This document shows positions 10,888 through 23,387 of a stretch of 64,000 nt of DNA, piece after piece. The notes beneath the pieces were generated by a model that had not been told where the DNA came from, ran no database searches, and saw nothing but the letters and a program-made list of their open reading frames with translations. The position numbers and the translations under genes were made by a program. Every line of letters starts with the position of its first letter. Within the stretch, counting starts at the first letter, position 1. The stretch spans positions 47,631,220 to 47,695,219 of the forward strand of contig CM030714.1 in the NCBI GenBank assembly GCA_017979445.1, in the 5' to 3' direction. This DNA comes from Akebia trifoliata (taxonomy: Eukaryota > Streptophyta > Magnoliopsida > Ranunculales > Lardizabalaceae).

Positions 10888-11907
10888 AGGAGTGTCTGAA
10901 AAAAAGAGCATCAATCTATCATTTGTCATCTCAAATTAATTATTACAAATCACCAATTATTCTTGTAATCAGTCTAAGTCTCAATTTTCGTTATTAAATT
11001 TCGAATGATGGCCAAATCAATAAACATGGTTGATAAAAATAACAAAATTTCTTAGAATGAAATTGTGCTCGCAAGGGGGGGGGGGGGGGGTGTTGTCTGA
11101 AAAAAGAGCATCAGATTATCATTTGTCATCTCAAATTAATTACTACAAATCACCAATTATCCTTGTATTCAGTCCGAGTCTCAATTTTGGTTATTAAACT
11201 TTGAATGATGGCCAAATCAATAAAAATGGTTGACAAAAATAACAAAATTTCTTAGAATGAATTGTGCATTTTTTGCATTCGGCAATTATATTAATATAGT
11301 TTTTTTTATTTATTTATTATAATTCTTGGTCAAATCAGATTTTGTCTTGTATATATTGAATTTTTAAAAAAAAATCAAAAAATCAACACGTTGACACTTC
11401 GGATTTCGTGGAACTTCCCTTCACATGGTAAGCATATGTTCATATTTGACAGTGTGGTAGGTATATGTCAAATTTTGAATATGGTCTTTAAGGCTTGTCT
11501 AATTGGAAGACCATCAAATTATCATTAGTCATCTCAAATTAATTATTACGAATCACCAATTATTCTTGTATTCAGTCTGAGTCTCAATTTTGATTATTAA
11601 ACTTCAAACGATGGCCAAATCAATAAAAATGGTTGATAAAAATAACAAAATTTCTTAGAATAAAATTATGCATTTTTCGCATTCGACGATTATATTAATA
11701 TAATTTTTTAATTTTTTTTAATTCTAGGCCAAATCAGATTTTGTCTTTTATATATTGAATTTAAAACAAAAAAATCAAAAAATCAACATATTGACACTTC
11801 GGATTTCGTAGAACTTCCCTTCACATGGTAAGCATATGTTGATATTTGACAGTGTGGTAGGTATATGTCAAAATTTGACCATGGTCTTTAAGACTTGTCT
11901 AATTGGA
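10888..11907 (+). repeat. Tandem repeat, unit about 405 bp, 2.5 copies
   Basis: Two full units (about 11101-11505 and 11506-11907) and a truncated one (10888-11100) share caccaattattcttgtattc, gatggccaaatcaataaaaa and, in the full units, cacatggtaagcatatgtt. The junction of the first two carries a G run of about 18 (11070-11090). Block B2 has only one degenerate unit (about 28390-28640), so the amplification is specific to B1. Confidence 0.8.
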
Positions 11908-12014
11908 AGACTTCACCTTGTTTGATTAGTTCTTCTTCATTCTAAATTTTGGATTCCAACATTTGACCAAGCAAAAAATTCTAAAAAATGGATATCCGAG
12001 AAGATTCAAATCTC

Positions 12015-12291
12015 TAACCCTAAGGAGTTGGTTCAATGGCAATTTTGGGCCAATAAGCAGTTAATGCCCGTAGGATGTGAGTTCAATATCTACAATGAGC
12101 ATTAATTCATCGAGGCCACCCGTGAGGGCGCACCCTCACTTATTTGGAGCGTATGATACACGGGTGTTGCAAATGCCCCTGGACTAGTCCTTGGATAAGA
12201 CCATGGTCTATGGACTGGGCAAATCCTAAGTACTGTCCAGTCCGCTGCCTACAGGGATAGCTGATTATTAAAAAAAATCAAAAATCAAAAA
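12015..12291 (+). mobile_element. SINE (tRNA-derived), copy 3
   Basis: Starts near taaccctaagg, with box A-like GGTTCAATGGCAA, box B-like GTGAGTTCAATATC (12077-12090), the body word GCCACCCGTGAGGG, and a GATTATT plus A-rich tail. Flanks TCAAATCTC (12006-12014) and TCAAAATCTC (12292-12301) look like a target duplication. Block B2 keeps a site without the element near 29130-29150 (gagaatattcaac). Confidence 0.75.
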
Positions 12292-13407
12292 TCAAAATCT
12301 CACAATTCAAAAATCAATATTTATCAATTGTACATTTGAAGTATTTGGTCACTAACAAATTGAATTTATCAAATCAAGTAGGACCCACTTTGAAGTATTT
12401 GGTAAGAAAACAAAATTGGATTTATTAAATCAAATAGGTTTTATTTTGACTCCTTTATCAATTTGATAATCATGTTTTTTTTTTTGTTGTCTACACTGAA
12501 AATTAGCTTCATCGATCAGAACATGTTTATTTAACGTTCTTAAATTAAGATCTTAATATTATATTTATCTCGAGGTAATGCATGGCTGTTTTCCCCTCCC
12601 CCACATCTAGATTCTATATAATTTTTTTGAGGACTTTAGAGATGAGAAGAGACGAAGACCACAACATGCTCATGAGACTAATTAAGAGAACATAGACAAA
12701 GAACACAGACATTGAAAATTATTTTATTAGTAATCTAAGTGACACTGTAATTCAAGGCAAATTTAAACATATAATATTAGACTAAATAATTGTTGGATAA
12801 AGTAAAGTACATATTTAGATTTGAACGTCGGTGCTTTGTCTCTCTTATCCAAGAAATCGTTTTTGATTGGTGAAAGAGAATTTTTTAACAGACAAAATAA
12901 ATGATTTTTTAATACAAAAGCTTCTTAAGAACAGTAAAGATTTCATGTTCTCCACGTCTCGCCATTTGTTTGGTTTGGGCTGTGGAATTGGATTCCTTGA
13001 GCCTTGTTTGATGGGGTCTGCCCAGTGGAAATGCTTCTGCAAAAGTTTTTTCCTTTGGTGCTAATGTGTAGAACGTACTTTGAGACAAAACACTTTGAAT
13101 ATTTTGGTACTTTTAGACATTTTGGTCACTAGTTTAATGTTATATAAATATTTTAGAGGTATTTCCGTCTTTAATTAAAAAGAATTAGAAGTTGGCATGT
13201 GGCATAATACATGTATCTAAAAGGCTTATATGTAACTTAAAATATTGATTAAACGATTTTTTAAGATTACGTAGTAAAAGAAGATACTTTTATAATTTTG
13301 AAAATTAAGTAACTTTGGTCGTGGGTTGCTTTGTTTTTACCAAAATGATGACCTTAATTATAATAAATTAAATATGATAGTAAGGGCATTTATGGTCACT
13401 CAAATTT

Positions 13408-13593
13408 GAATCGTGACAAACGTACACGCTAAAACATGGCGGTCTGTATGTGGTAGATATGTCAAAGGCATAGAACCATGCATAAATCTTTTTCTTCGGG
13501 ATACACAAGAAAAAAATATCTACAATTTGTGTCCTGTCCACGTCAACCACGTACAGACCATGTATGTATCAACATGCCATTTTATCATTAGTC
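13408..13593. mobile_element. GAGTCGTG-family MITE with perfect target duplication
   Basis: A 186-bp element flanked on both sides by CTCAAATTT (13399-13407 and 13594-13602). The ends are GAATCGTGACAAACG and, as complement, GACTAATGATAAAATGG. The centre has ataaatctttttcttcggga and a complementary arm. The host repeat has an empty copy at 7087-7095 (minus strand), which gives direct proof of insertion. Confidence 0.88.
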
Positions 13594-13799
13594 CTCAAAT
13601 TTTAGTGTCAAACTATTTCTCCTTGGCCTTCTCTCATTATGATTGTAAAGAGTACTATTTTTGTTCAAAAAATACATAACTACAAGATTATTATTATTAT
13701 TATTTTGCACTAGAATGTAGGAAGTTGTTTTGATAAATATTTGTTTTTCGCCTATTTCATCTTCTAACTCATGAGAAAAGCGAAAAGCCAACAAAAAAC

Positions 13800-14860
13800 T
13801 AAGGGTCTGTTCTTTTCAGAAGTCAGTTCCAGTTGTAGAAGCTGACTTCTGAAAGAAGTAGAAACAGAGAGTTTTAAAAATCACATCCAACAGAAGTTTG
13901 TTCGTTATAGAAACACAGAAGCCAAAAATTGATGTTCGTTTGACAATTCATTCACCCAAAAAGTTCAAAATCCTCAAATAATTGATTTTTCATAAATCAA
14001 ATCCAACAAAAAGTAGGACAATCCGAAAACCCTATTTTCCTCAAACTTACTTTTGATGTCTTATACATTGTCTATAACTCAAATTCATTTATATATAAAA
14101 AATAATAAATAAATAAATAAATAAAAAGAAAAAACTAGAATTAAAAAGTAGTTAGAGAATCAAAAATATGAAAATCGAGTGCTTATTGGGGCAAAACTCT
14201 TTTTATATTTGTCTGTTAGAACTTAAAACAAAAGTAGAAGCCATTAAAATTCAAAAATTCCTAAAAGTAAAAGGCTTTTACCTTATCAAGAAGAAATCCA
14301 ATCAAATACTCGATTGAACGTGAGCTCTACACAATTAATCGATTATCAATTTCTCTGAATTCTTCTCGATTATCTCTTGCAACCAAATCTTTGATCGAAG
14401 TAGAGGAAAAAGAGTTGACGATGATTCTAGCTTTCCTTTAAGAAAAGTAAAAATAATTACGATTTATTTTAAGAAGAAAAAAAATAAATTCAAAATCAAA
14501 ACACAGGAAGGAACGAGAGAGAGAGAGAGAGAGAGATCAAAATGTGGCATTGTTCATGTGGCATTCCTAGTAACACATTAATAAACTCATGCAAATCCTT
14601 CAATGTAGGATCAATTCATGATTTTCCTTTAAGATGTCAAGATGATATTGGAATATAATAGTTCAGATTCATAAATAAATAAAAAATTCTATCATTCAAG
14701 CTTAATTATACTTATGAGATAGAGGAAGATCAAGAAAGAAAGTGATGATTTCTGATTGAACTTTTGAAAGAAATGAAGAACAACATGAATTATTATGTAC
14801 CCTTTACTCCAAGATAAAATAATTTTTTCTTTTTTCGCATTTGTCCTCTATTAGCATTAT
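13800..14860. other. AT-rich spacer inside block B1
   Basis: Starts with a short inverted repeat (tctgttcttttcagaagtc with gctgacttctgaaagaagt, 13807-13860). It contains GA microsatellite sequence near 14511-14536 and A/T-rich tracts. No gene or related long frame is seen. Confidence 0.4.
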
Positions 14861-15116
14861 TTACTATTTAAGCTGTGTTTTAGGTCATAATAGAATCACA
14901 AATCACGACCCATGATTGGACATCTGATCTGATCTGACCAAAGATTTCACGACAATTGCCCGTGCAAGAGGTGGCCCACCAAGCCAATGTTCTAAGTTAG
15001 TGATGGGCCCTATATACTTTAAAATTTTGCACTCTACTCTTCGAACATGACATTTCAATCTATGCCTCCTTTTAGCAGTTTCCCTGATAAATAAAATTTA
15101 TCCTTTATTATAAAAA

Positions 15117-15283
15117 TATTGATAGGAAATCATCGGAAACTGACATGATTGACTTGACAAGTGCATAGAATCATAGATCTTTTTCTCGAGATATATAAGA
15201 AAAAAGATTTACAATTCTATGCACTTGTCACGTCAATCATGTCATCACCACATACGTTTTAGCGTGTTAATTTATCATTAGTC
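15117..15283. mobile_element. GAGTCGTG-family MITE in block B1
   Basis: The right-end complement GACTAATGATAAATTAAC is shared with the 13408 copy. Long arms are built from ttgacttgacaagtgcatag and its complement, with the core tctttttctcgagata. Flanks TTATAAAAA and TTATAAAAG match at 8 of 9. Block B2 has the unoccupied site TTATAAAAA at 30998-31006. Confidence 0.82.
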
Positions 15284-16938
15284 TTATAAAAGTTATTAAT
15301 GATTATTTTATAATAATTATTGTTTGTAATAATAGATAATAAATAAAACATGATATTTATAGATCTTAATCATTTGAGAATGGTCGGAGATGATCTAAGA
15401 ACAAGAGTAATCCTCAAGGAACTCTAGCATTTGAATACAAAGAAATGTAGATATTCCTTTGGGAGAAGGGAAGAGACAAGTAAATTGCACTCGGCTACGA
15501 AGAAGAGTAAGTTTTATCCTTAAATGTTTAAATATTATTATTTTTAAAATTTTTAAAATTTTTTATGCAAAGGCTTACGTGTCAAGCATAGAGCGAATAA
15601 TGTTTTATTATTAAAATTGGTACAAAGTACATTACCCATTATTCAGGGGAATGAATTGAGAAATACTAATTTATTTTATTAAATTAGTTAAATACACAAC
15701 CAAGACTCTGAGCATTTAAAAAAGAAAATTTTGATAAAAAAAACAAAATTATATATAAATAGATCCATTTGACATGTATTTAATAATTTCACTTGTCACG
15801 CTGACATTATTCCTCATATATATTATATTTATTGAAATTAAGGATTGATCATGGGAAAATAATTCATTTCTTCTCCTTGTAAACACAGAGATGCGTAATT
15901 GTGTATCTAAAAATGAAACACGGAATGCAAAAGAAACAGATTTGTTAAAATATCAATTATGATATAATGTATTAAGATGTATCAAGATGCACCAAATCAT
16001 TATCTTATGATTAAAATTTGTAGTTAGGGCATAGTTATAAGGTTATGTAACTTTCGCATGTAATCTTTATCTATTAATAGAATTTCACTAAGAATGTAAT
16101 TATATGGGGATTTCAGTTATAGAAACTTATCAAAATCGAATCCAAATAAGAACTATATTTAACCCTTGTTAAATTGGCTAATGATAGGTTTTGATATATA
16201 AAATATGAACACATTTTATATATTTCAATTAAATAAAATATAAACAAATTATATATTTCTCACATTTACTCGGATTGTGACATTATTGATCTAGAATTGA
16301 CCCAATACTTCATAAAATTGGATCTTATTAGATCAAATACGTATCAAAATCCAAATTCGAAGTAATTAAATTCGGGGTTTGATCTAGTCCATTGATATCT
16401 CGACGTCCCTACCACTCGGGATAGTAGAGTAAATAGGGGTGCTTGCAACCACAATAATTTTTGAAACTTATATGCTATTGCAATAGATAATAACTACAAA
16501 ATAAATAAATAAATAAATAAAATTGCCAAAATTGCCTCCACAAGACATTTTAAAATTTGTAATTCCCTTAGTTGTCCCATGTAGACAAAATTCAATCTTC
16601 ACCCTTGCCCCTCAAGTGGATGAATCAATGGCACGACATCATATGTACTAAAAAATTACAAAATATAAAGCATTTAAAGTACTCTTAAATTTTTTTCTCA
16701 GTGACTAATCACTTTTGCTCATTTAGTGCACATGATGTCATGCCATTGATTCACAAGCTTAACACATAAGTTTTGAAATAACAAATCTCAATTCTAACTA
16801 ACAATGCTATTTGCTAACTCCTAGTGTAGGTGATCAACATTTACAATTGGAATAAAGCTTAAACTTTGACCATGACAATTCCTGTGGGTCAAAATTTCAA
16901 ATCCTAAAAACTGTTCATTTGATAGATCTATTTCAAAA

Positions 16939-17131
16939 GAGTTGTGATAATCTATCATACCCACGTGGTATACTCAATCGACACTCCTAATGTGATAAGT
17001 TTGAGAATCGTAATCTCGAGATACAAAACTACACCTTTTTATGGGGAGTGCATGTTTGTATCCTGCGGAGAATAAATCTACAATTCTTGAACATATCAAA
17101 GGTGTCGATCGAGTATGTCATGTGAGTAAGT
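16939..17131. mobile_element. GAGTCGTG-family MITE, subgroup A, right end fused
   Basis: Left end GAGTTGTGATAATCTATC, then cacgtggtatactcaatcga with a complementary arm tcgatcgagtatgtcatgtg. Instead of its own right terminus it runs at gagtaagtcgtg straight into a subgroup B end. A related right half lies at 27455-27533. Confidence 0.6.
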
Positions 17132-17225
17132 CGTGTTGGAGTAATATTGAAATGTACATCGTAAATGTGATTCTCGATGCAAAAGCATTTATGATTCTGA
17201 CACACATTCATGTCAGAAATGTCCC
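17128..17225. mobile_element. MITE fragment, GAGTCGTG family subgroup B
   Basis: Begins AAGTCGTGTTGGAGTAATAT, as in the copies at 20444 and 32229, and has the core gattctcgatgcaaaagca. The right end is unclear. Confidence 0.5.
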
Positions 17226-17827
17226 TCCCACCCTAATTCCGATTTCGATCCCGATTTACATTTTAACGTTACTTGATATTATCCTTTGAAAAGTTACTTG
17301 TATTTATCAAATCAAACGGAGGAACTCCACTTGGTTCATCTTCTAAAAGGTCAATGAATATGACCAAAAGATAGACTGATAGCTCGACAGTCACACAGTG
17401 GGTTATCCTTTTGTCGGTGAGTTAACCTACATTAGGTTAGATAACTATACTTGTTGGACACAAAACTAACCTCCTCCCTTTTTTTCCACTAAAATATCCT
17501 GAGTAACCCATGTTTGGCTAAACTACAAATGAAAAGCAAATGAAGTGTTTCTTAAAGTCTTGAACGTTAGGACATGTTAACAAAAGGTCTTTGCACTAAC
17601 ATTTCCAAGATAAGGATATATGATGATAAAAAAGAATAAAAGAATGATGTTTGTGTCTTCTATTTGGTTGGTGGATTAATATTGGCAAAAGGGCTTATAC
17701 ACCAATACCACTTGTCCCAAACTCCGAGTTGAGCTTATTTTTTACTTAATTTTGTAGATATCTGTGTTAACGGTTATTTTGCCTTTCTACGATTTATATA
17801 TTTACAACAAATTCATTTACATTATAT

Positions 17828-18740
17828 TTGGATTGAGCGAAATTTAGAGAAGAGAAAATAAATGAATTTTTCTCAATTTCTCTTGTTTGGATTGTTAAAT
17901 GGGAGAGAGAAGAGAAAATAATTGGACTAAAGAGGAGAGAGAAAGAAAAAAGAATTTTTCTTCTCTCCAAAAGTGAAGAGAAACTTTTTTAAAATATATT
18001 ATTGTAGAGGATAATAATGGTACAATATCCAAATCATACACGTGTCCAAATTGATTAAGTGATACTATATGTAAGTTAGTATAGCCAACCCTACCTAGCA
18101 GTAGGACAGACTAAGATAGAGGCGTCTAACCTGGCTGGTAGGGCAGGATAGAGTTAGTAGGGACCTAGCCTGCTTAGAGGAGACCTAGTCTATGTATTTG
18201 CGTAATCCTGGTTTAAGCGTATCAAGTCCTGAGATCTCGGAGGAGATCTCCCCAGAATTAGGGATTCAATCCCAGATGTCCCAACTCCGTTTATGATCCT
18301 TACAGTTCGGGGATTCATCGTGATCACATCTCAATTAGAAGGAAAACCTTGATTCTGAGGGACGATCTATAAATAGAGAGATCAACAGAGATAGGGGGGT
18401 TTTTTGGCCAATTGGAAAGATAGAGAGATCTTCTTATTTTTGTTCTTTTGTAATTCTAACTTGAACGTCTGAGAGTCATTGGCAGGTACCACACCGGTAT
18501 TAACAAGAATGAGCAATTTTGGTTCAGTAGGGCAGAGTCTATCAAGATATCACCAGATTTCTCCTCTAAACTTATAATGTCAATTCTACCCCTAGATCTC
18601 TTTTAAGATATTTTAAAATTTCAAAATTGTCCAAAGTTCTCTCCTATCCATCCAAAAATGGTGGAGAGAAATTGAGTTTCTCTTTTCCTCTCTTCTCCTC
18701 TCTTAATGAGTTTTTCTTTTCTCCGCTTCTCTCAATCCAT
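17828..18740. mobile_element. Inverted-repeat element, split by an LTR-like insertion
   Basis: The left arm TGGATTGAGCGAAATTTAGA continues in GA-rich sequence; the right arm, as complement, starts ATGGATTGAGAGAAGCGGAG. Arms of roughly 80 bp are imperfectly complementary. Block A1 at 3811-3825 (actcatttaaggatt) has no element, so this is an insertion in A2. The middle (about 18030-18560) looks like a separate insertion. Confidence 0.6.
18030..18560 (+). mobile_element. Possible solo LTR of a retrotransposon
   Basis: Compositionally unlike its AT-rich flanks. It has a TATA box (tataaata, 18368-18375), then gagagatcaacagagata and a G run. It ends in a stretch with ggcaggtaccacaccggtat, of a kind seen in the 3' part of plant LTRs. 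I could not fix TG/CA ends or a 5-bp target duplication, so type and borders are uncertain. Confidence 0.4.
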
Positions 18741-19199
18741 TAAAGATTTCTATAAGAAATTTTAAAATTTGTTGAGAGATCCTCTCAGTATGTAACCCTT
18801 ATTATTGTAGCGAAGTACTTCTTGATCATTTATATGTCTTTTTTATTTCAATTTTCTATTTTGCAACGATTTTTATATGAAAGATTTGGGATGCATTGAC
18901 TCATGAAAAAAACACGAAACCACTATTAGATAAAATGCAAAATCCAGTGGCCAAGATAAAATATAGGGATACATAATGTATCCTTGGGATATGTGTTTTG
19001 TGTCTCAATTTTTCATGAGTTGTGAATCCCAACGAAAATATTAAAAGGATGAGAAATTGACTTTGCTTTTAAGAGATGAGAAGAGACACCATCACAACCT
19101 ATAAAGAACATGAACAACAAATAGAGAGACATTGAAATAGATATCTAGAGTAATTTTAATTTAAAGAAAATTTAAAATATTAAAATAAGTTTTTAAAAA

Positions 19200-20280
19200 A
19201 TTGTTGTATAAACTAAGGGTCTATGTGAATGTCGGGAATATAAATTCCTTGGGAAGATGGTTGTGAAAAAAAAAAGAGTATTTCAATGGAAAATTATTAA
19301 AAAGACAGTTGGTTTTTAGTCTTCAAAGAATCTTGATAGAATAAAATTAGGATGCAAAAATCTTTTTCCCAAGATATGGGAATGGCAAATATTTTTATTT
19401 TTCAGGTAAAAATTCCCTTTGAAGGAAAAAAAAATGAATTTCAAGATATATATATATACAATCATTCGCTTGAAAATTGCATTTTCTTGAGGAATTATAT
19501 TTTTTTTCACCCATTTTTCATGCAAAATCATAGAGAAACTAGTAGAGACCCCACGGGGTTTTGTCTTTCTCATTCAAGAAATTGCTTTTGTTCTAAAGAG
19601 GGTACCTTCTCGTTAGATACCAAAATAATACAAATTTTCAATAAACCCTAGAGATCCGAACAAAAATTAGTGCCTTGTTATGGTGACTCAAAAAAAAAAA
19701 CTCTCTCAATGTAGCACCGTGTGTAGAGAATCATCGATTTTCCTTGAGTGCTTAACACTCCTATCTTGAGAAAATCGTCTTAGCTTTCTTCCTACTCAAG
19801 TACACCATCAGTGCTACTTCGAGTGTTATTTCAAGTCACAGTAACATTTTTCAAAAACAAAATAATGAATTTTTAATATAAGAAAACTTTTAAAGAGGTG
19901 GGTTGTACCTTGGATTTAGTATATTTCTACCAAGCCTAAGTTGACTAAACCCAATCCTAAAGGTCTGTGTTGGGCTCGAATTGATTTCTATGTTTATAAA
20001 CAAATAACAATAATAATTAATAATTCTTGTACTTTTCAACATCATTTGAAATCTTTTGTGATTGATTTTCATTAAAATTGGGCTCCAAATCCAATCATTC
20101 CTAATTGAAAAAAATTCTTAGAAATGAGATAAATTTGTTCTTTTATTATATATTTTAATTATTTATAATTTTCTTAAATTACCTAATTTACTTGGGTAGA
20201 AAATAACATTCTCAAAAAACAGCATTGAACCATTTTATTATAAAATCTGGCAGAACCCTTATCAGACCACCAGTTCAATC
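19200..20280. other. Spacer in block A2, no gene seen
   Basis: Open frames at 19316-19651 overlap on both strands and have no domain. The sequence around 19690-19830 contains a short inverted pair (gattttccttgag with cttgagaaaatc). Confidence 0.4.
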
Positions 20281-20296
20281 CGGTTTTTAAAAACAC

Positions 20297-20430
20297 AAGT
20301 AATGATTTTCGGACGGCATCATAGAACCATAAATCATTTGCCTCAGGATACACATAAGCATAGATCATTTGATCTATGGTTATGTGATGGGGGCGTGTGT
20401 CAGAAAGGGGACATCATATTATCACGACTC
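20297..20430. mobile_element. GAGTCGTG-family MITE, 'gggggc' subgroup
   Basis: Right end complement GAGTCGTGATAATATGATG; left end AAGTAATGATTTTCGGAC. The inside reads ataaatcatttgcctcagga, with a complementary arm atgatctatggttatgtgat followed by gggggcg. The same subgroup is at 49372, 51420 and 60837. No clear target duplication at the left. Confidence 0.62.
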
Positions 20431-20443
20431 TTTCTCTTTTTTA

Positions 20444-20561
20444 AAGTCGTGCTGGAATGACATTGAAATTGACATCTTTTGGGACATTGGTGTGTACAGA
20501 ACCATAAACACATATACGTTGGTAATGTCAATTTCAATGTTACTTCAGCATTTTTATTTTT
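20444..20561. mobile_element. GAGTCGTG-family MITE, subgroup B
   Basis: Left end AAGTCGTGCTGGAATGAC, then attgaaattgacatc and its complement near the right end. Flanks TCTTTTTTA (20435-20443 and 20562-20570) are identical, but low complexity weakens this as proof. The right terminus has become T-rich. Confidence 0.6.
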
Positions 20562-22255
20562 TCTTTTTTAAATCAAGATTAGATGGTGACTTTACTTTAC
20601 CCTTGGAGGTGAGAAGAGACATCTCCCCCAAAATGTTCAGACCCATTGAACCTGTTTAAGAAATCAAGGAAGGGGGGTGAACAATTAGACAATGAATACA
20701 AGCGTTGAAAAATATACATTTTGGTTACAATTAAATAAATAAACAAAAAAAATTATAGATAATCTGAAATACTAGTTAGGGACCCGTTTGATGTCTATAA
20801 TATCCAATCGATCATAATTGGTTAATGGGTGCACCATCATTTTCAGGTCCCAAAATAATATGAAAATTCCAAAATACTTTAGGGATCCAAACAGACTAAA
20901 ATAATGAGTATTTTAATGGAAAATCTAGAAAGACAATTCCAAGGCCCCCACATCTCATCATTTGTCTATGTTCTTAAGCTTCAATGTACCTAGATTCTCA
21001 AAATGGATGGAATTGGACATGAAAAAAATCAGGTTTATTCGAATCTCTTGGACAGTAAAAAACTTATTAAATACCCGAGATGTGTAATTCTATATATTAA
21101 ACTTTGACAGGTACTTGTTTCACTCTGATATTTAGAGATCAAGTCAGATTTTTTAAAATTATTTGATTTGATTTGATTAGAGAATTGTATACTTTTACTT
21201 TTATTCTCTCTTTTTTATTTGTCAACGAGAAAGATTAGTTTTCAATTTTGTTGTTCTTCCAAGCTTCATTCTTCTCACCTGTCTTAGTTTATATGAATTA
21301 ACGTACGGAGTGTAACACAACTCTTGTTTGTATGAACTAACTTACGGAGATAATTTGAGAAAAGTGGTGTTGATGTAATATTGGTAATCTCGAGGATCAC
21401 TTTAACAGTTTATTTCACTTGCAAAAAAAAAAAAAGGCAAGAGACAAGTGAAACTTTATTTCTGATTGCAATGAAAAGCAAATCTGAAAACTTAAATATT
21501 AAAATTTAACAATTTGGAAGATTTTTATGAAGAAGGTGTGGAGTTCTTATCAATTGGAGAGTCAAAAGAACAATTATTTCAAGGAAAGAAAAAAAGGAAA
21601 AGTGTAAGGTGCATATACACTAATAGATATTTGTGTCTGAAAAGAGCAAAAAGTATTAATTTTCTATAACTTATTAGAGTATTTAAAATTCTATGGCTTG
21701 TATTTTTAGTATTCTCTTATTTACTATCCGTATCCACTATTTCGGCAGAATACCATCACCTATTGTCAATAAGAAATTGAAAGAAACCTCAGAAACAGAA
21801 AAAACAATAATCCCTGCTTGTTTGCATCGCAAATCGCTACAAATGCAAAATTTTGTGTTTGCAGATATTTATGTTTACTGAATTTTATGATTGTGATGCT
21901 TGGTTGTGTCGAATGCAAACTTTTACGTTTGCTTGATTATCCTACAAACGCAAAAAAAAAATTAATAATAATAAATAAATAAATTCTTAAATTTTTTTTA
22001 AAAATTAAATAATAATTGATATATGATTTAATTTCATTTTAAAATAAATAGAGAGATAAATTAAATTATTTCAACTAAAAGTCTCATAACTTATAGAATT
22101 GTTCAAAATTCAATAAATTAAAATTCTACAAATTATTCAAAAATCAATAAGATAAGTTAAACTATATTTAAAAAAATCTCTTATAGTTCCCCAATCACTT
22201 CACGTAAAGACTCCAATTCCTTTTTTCTATATTTTTCACTTTTCACGACAAACAT

Positions 22256-23182
22256 TTATGTAGCATAGGGATCTTTCCTTATAATTCCAAAAGCTGCCTC
22301 TAGATAGTCTTCACTAAATCCTTCTGTCTTCATAACTTCCTCGTACAACTTCTTTGAAATAGAAAAAGGGTCAATGGTCTTCCTAAGCTCCTTCATATTT
22401 TCATTAATCCCTTGCATTATTTCCTTAACATCTTCAATAGTTTGTGATTTTTTACCGTGTCGTCTCTTTTTCATAGAAGATGATGTTTTTTTACCATCAT
22501 TTCCAACTATCACATTAAATTCATCTTCAATATCTTCTAAGTTTTGATCTGGTTGTGTAGCATTATCTCCACCATCATTTGAATCTAAATCCATATATTC
22601 CATACCTCCAGATGTATAATTTCCCGTGGCATGATCATTACCAATGATCATTGATAATTTTTCAAAGTTCCATCGTAGTCCTCTGTCTCGAAATTGCTTG
22701 AACTTCTTGTCTCCGTTCTAAAACAATATACAAAAATATCAATTTTAAGTTATAAACTAGCTTAGAAAAATATGTCATATTAAAAACATAATTATAATGA
22801 AATTCAAATTAAAATGTTATAAATACTTAACTGGATTTTGTAAAAGTTGATCCCATTGATCATCTGTAGCTAACACGACCTTCCTGACGTTGTCCCATCC
22901 AAATCCACTTTTACCTTTTAGTTCTAAAAAGTTTCTGTATTCTATCTTCATAGTACGAAGACGACTTTCAATATTTCTCTTTGTAACAGGTTGTCGACAT
23001 TTTTCAGATATAATGGAAATGATAGGTGCCCAAACACTAGTATCCCAATGATTGCCACTTTTCTTCCCTTGCCTCGCATCTTCAACTAGCATTTCAATCA
23101 AAATATTATCCATGCTAGTGTTCCATCTCAACTGACTTTTGAAGTTCACATCATATTTGTCTTCATTTCTCACAGAATCCAT
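22256..23182 (-). CDS. Harbinger-associated Myb/SANT-like protein (ORF1)
   Basis: Two exons, 23182-22832 and 22717-22256, joined by a 114-bp GT-AG intron, give a 270-aa protein starting MDSVRNEDKY. Residues about 18-117 form a Myb/SANT-like domain of the plant transposon type (LRWNTSMDNILIEML, then WAPI, then RLRTMKIEYRNFLEL, then GFGWD). The middle is Asp/Asn-rich and acidic. A basic patch KKRRHGKK, possibly a nuclear signal, follows, and the C-terminus is helical. In PIF/Harbinger elements this partner binds the transposon ends and helps bring the transposase to the nucleus. An in-frame upstream extension exists but encodes hydrophobic low-complexity sequence, so I use the internal Met. Both exons are intact. 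Confidence 0.82.
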
Positions 23183-23387
23183 GTCTAATAAGCACATCAT
23201 TAAAAATAATTTCAATAATAACCACCAATAATAATTGCTAATGAAATAAAACAGGAACAAGAATAATCATCAACACTTTAAAATCAACAACAAATAAGTA
23301 ATATAAAAAGATAATTGAAATTAACAATATATTGATAGAAATTGTTAACATGTTCCAAAAAATATTAAAAAATTTGACACTTAAAAT

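Larger units (their letters stand above)
7740..17400 (+). repeat. Duplicated block B, copy 1 (B1)
   Basis: B1 aligns collinearly with B2 at 27050-34050. Landmarks: 7890-8190 with 27090-27380 (ttctccattataattgac, caaatggttaggtcatctcat, ctctcatttggttggttaac); 10140-10600 with 27600-28090; 12880-13060 with 30100-30250; 14870-15830 with 30720-31410; 16130-16490 with 33110-33360; 17335-17450 with 34065-34170 (into A3). No intact protein gene is present. It contains several insertions absent from B2, and the reverse. Confidence 0.75.
17400..21640 (+). repeat. Duplicated block A, copy 2 (A2)
   Basis: Collinear with A1 (see that entry for paired landmarks). It is longer because of an inserted inverted-repeat element (17828-18740), about 0.6 kb of unaligned sequence around 19200-19900, and two MITEs near 20.3-20.6 kb. 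The MITEs of A1 at 3562, 4918 and 5170 are absent here. No intact gene. Confidence 0.75.

Noticed and set aside
12845..13064. Overlapping 65-aa frames on both strands
   Set aside because: They lie in the duplicated promoter-like sub-block; the frame is not kept in the B2 copy (30100-30250).
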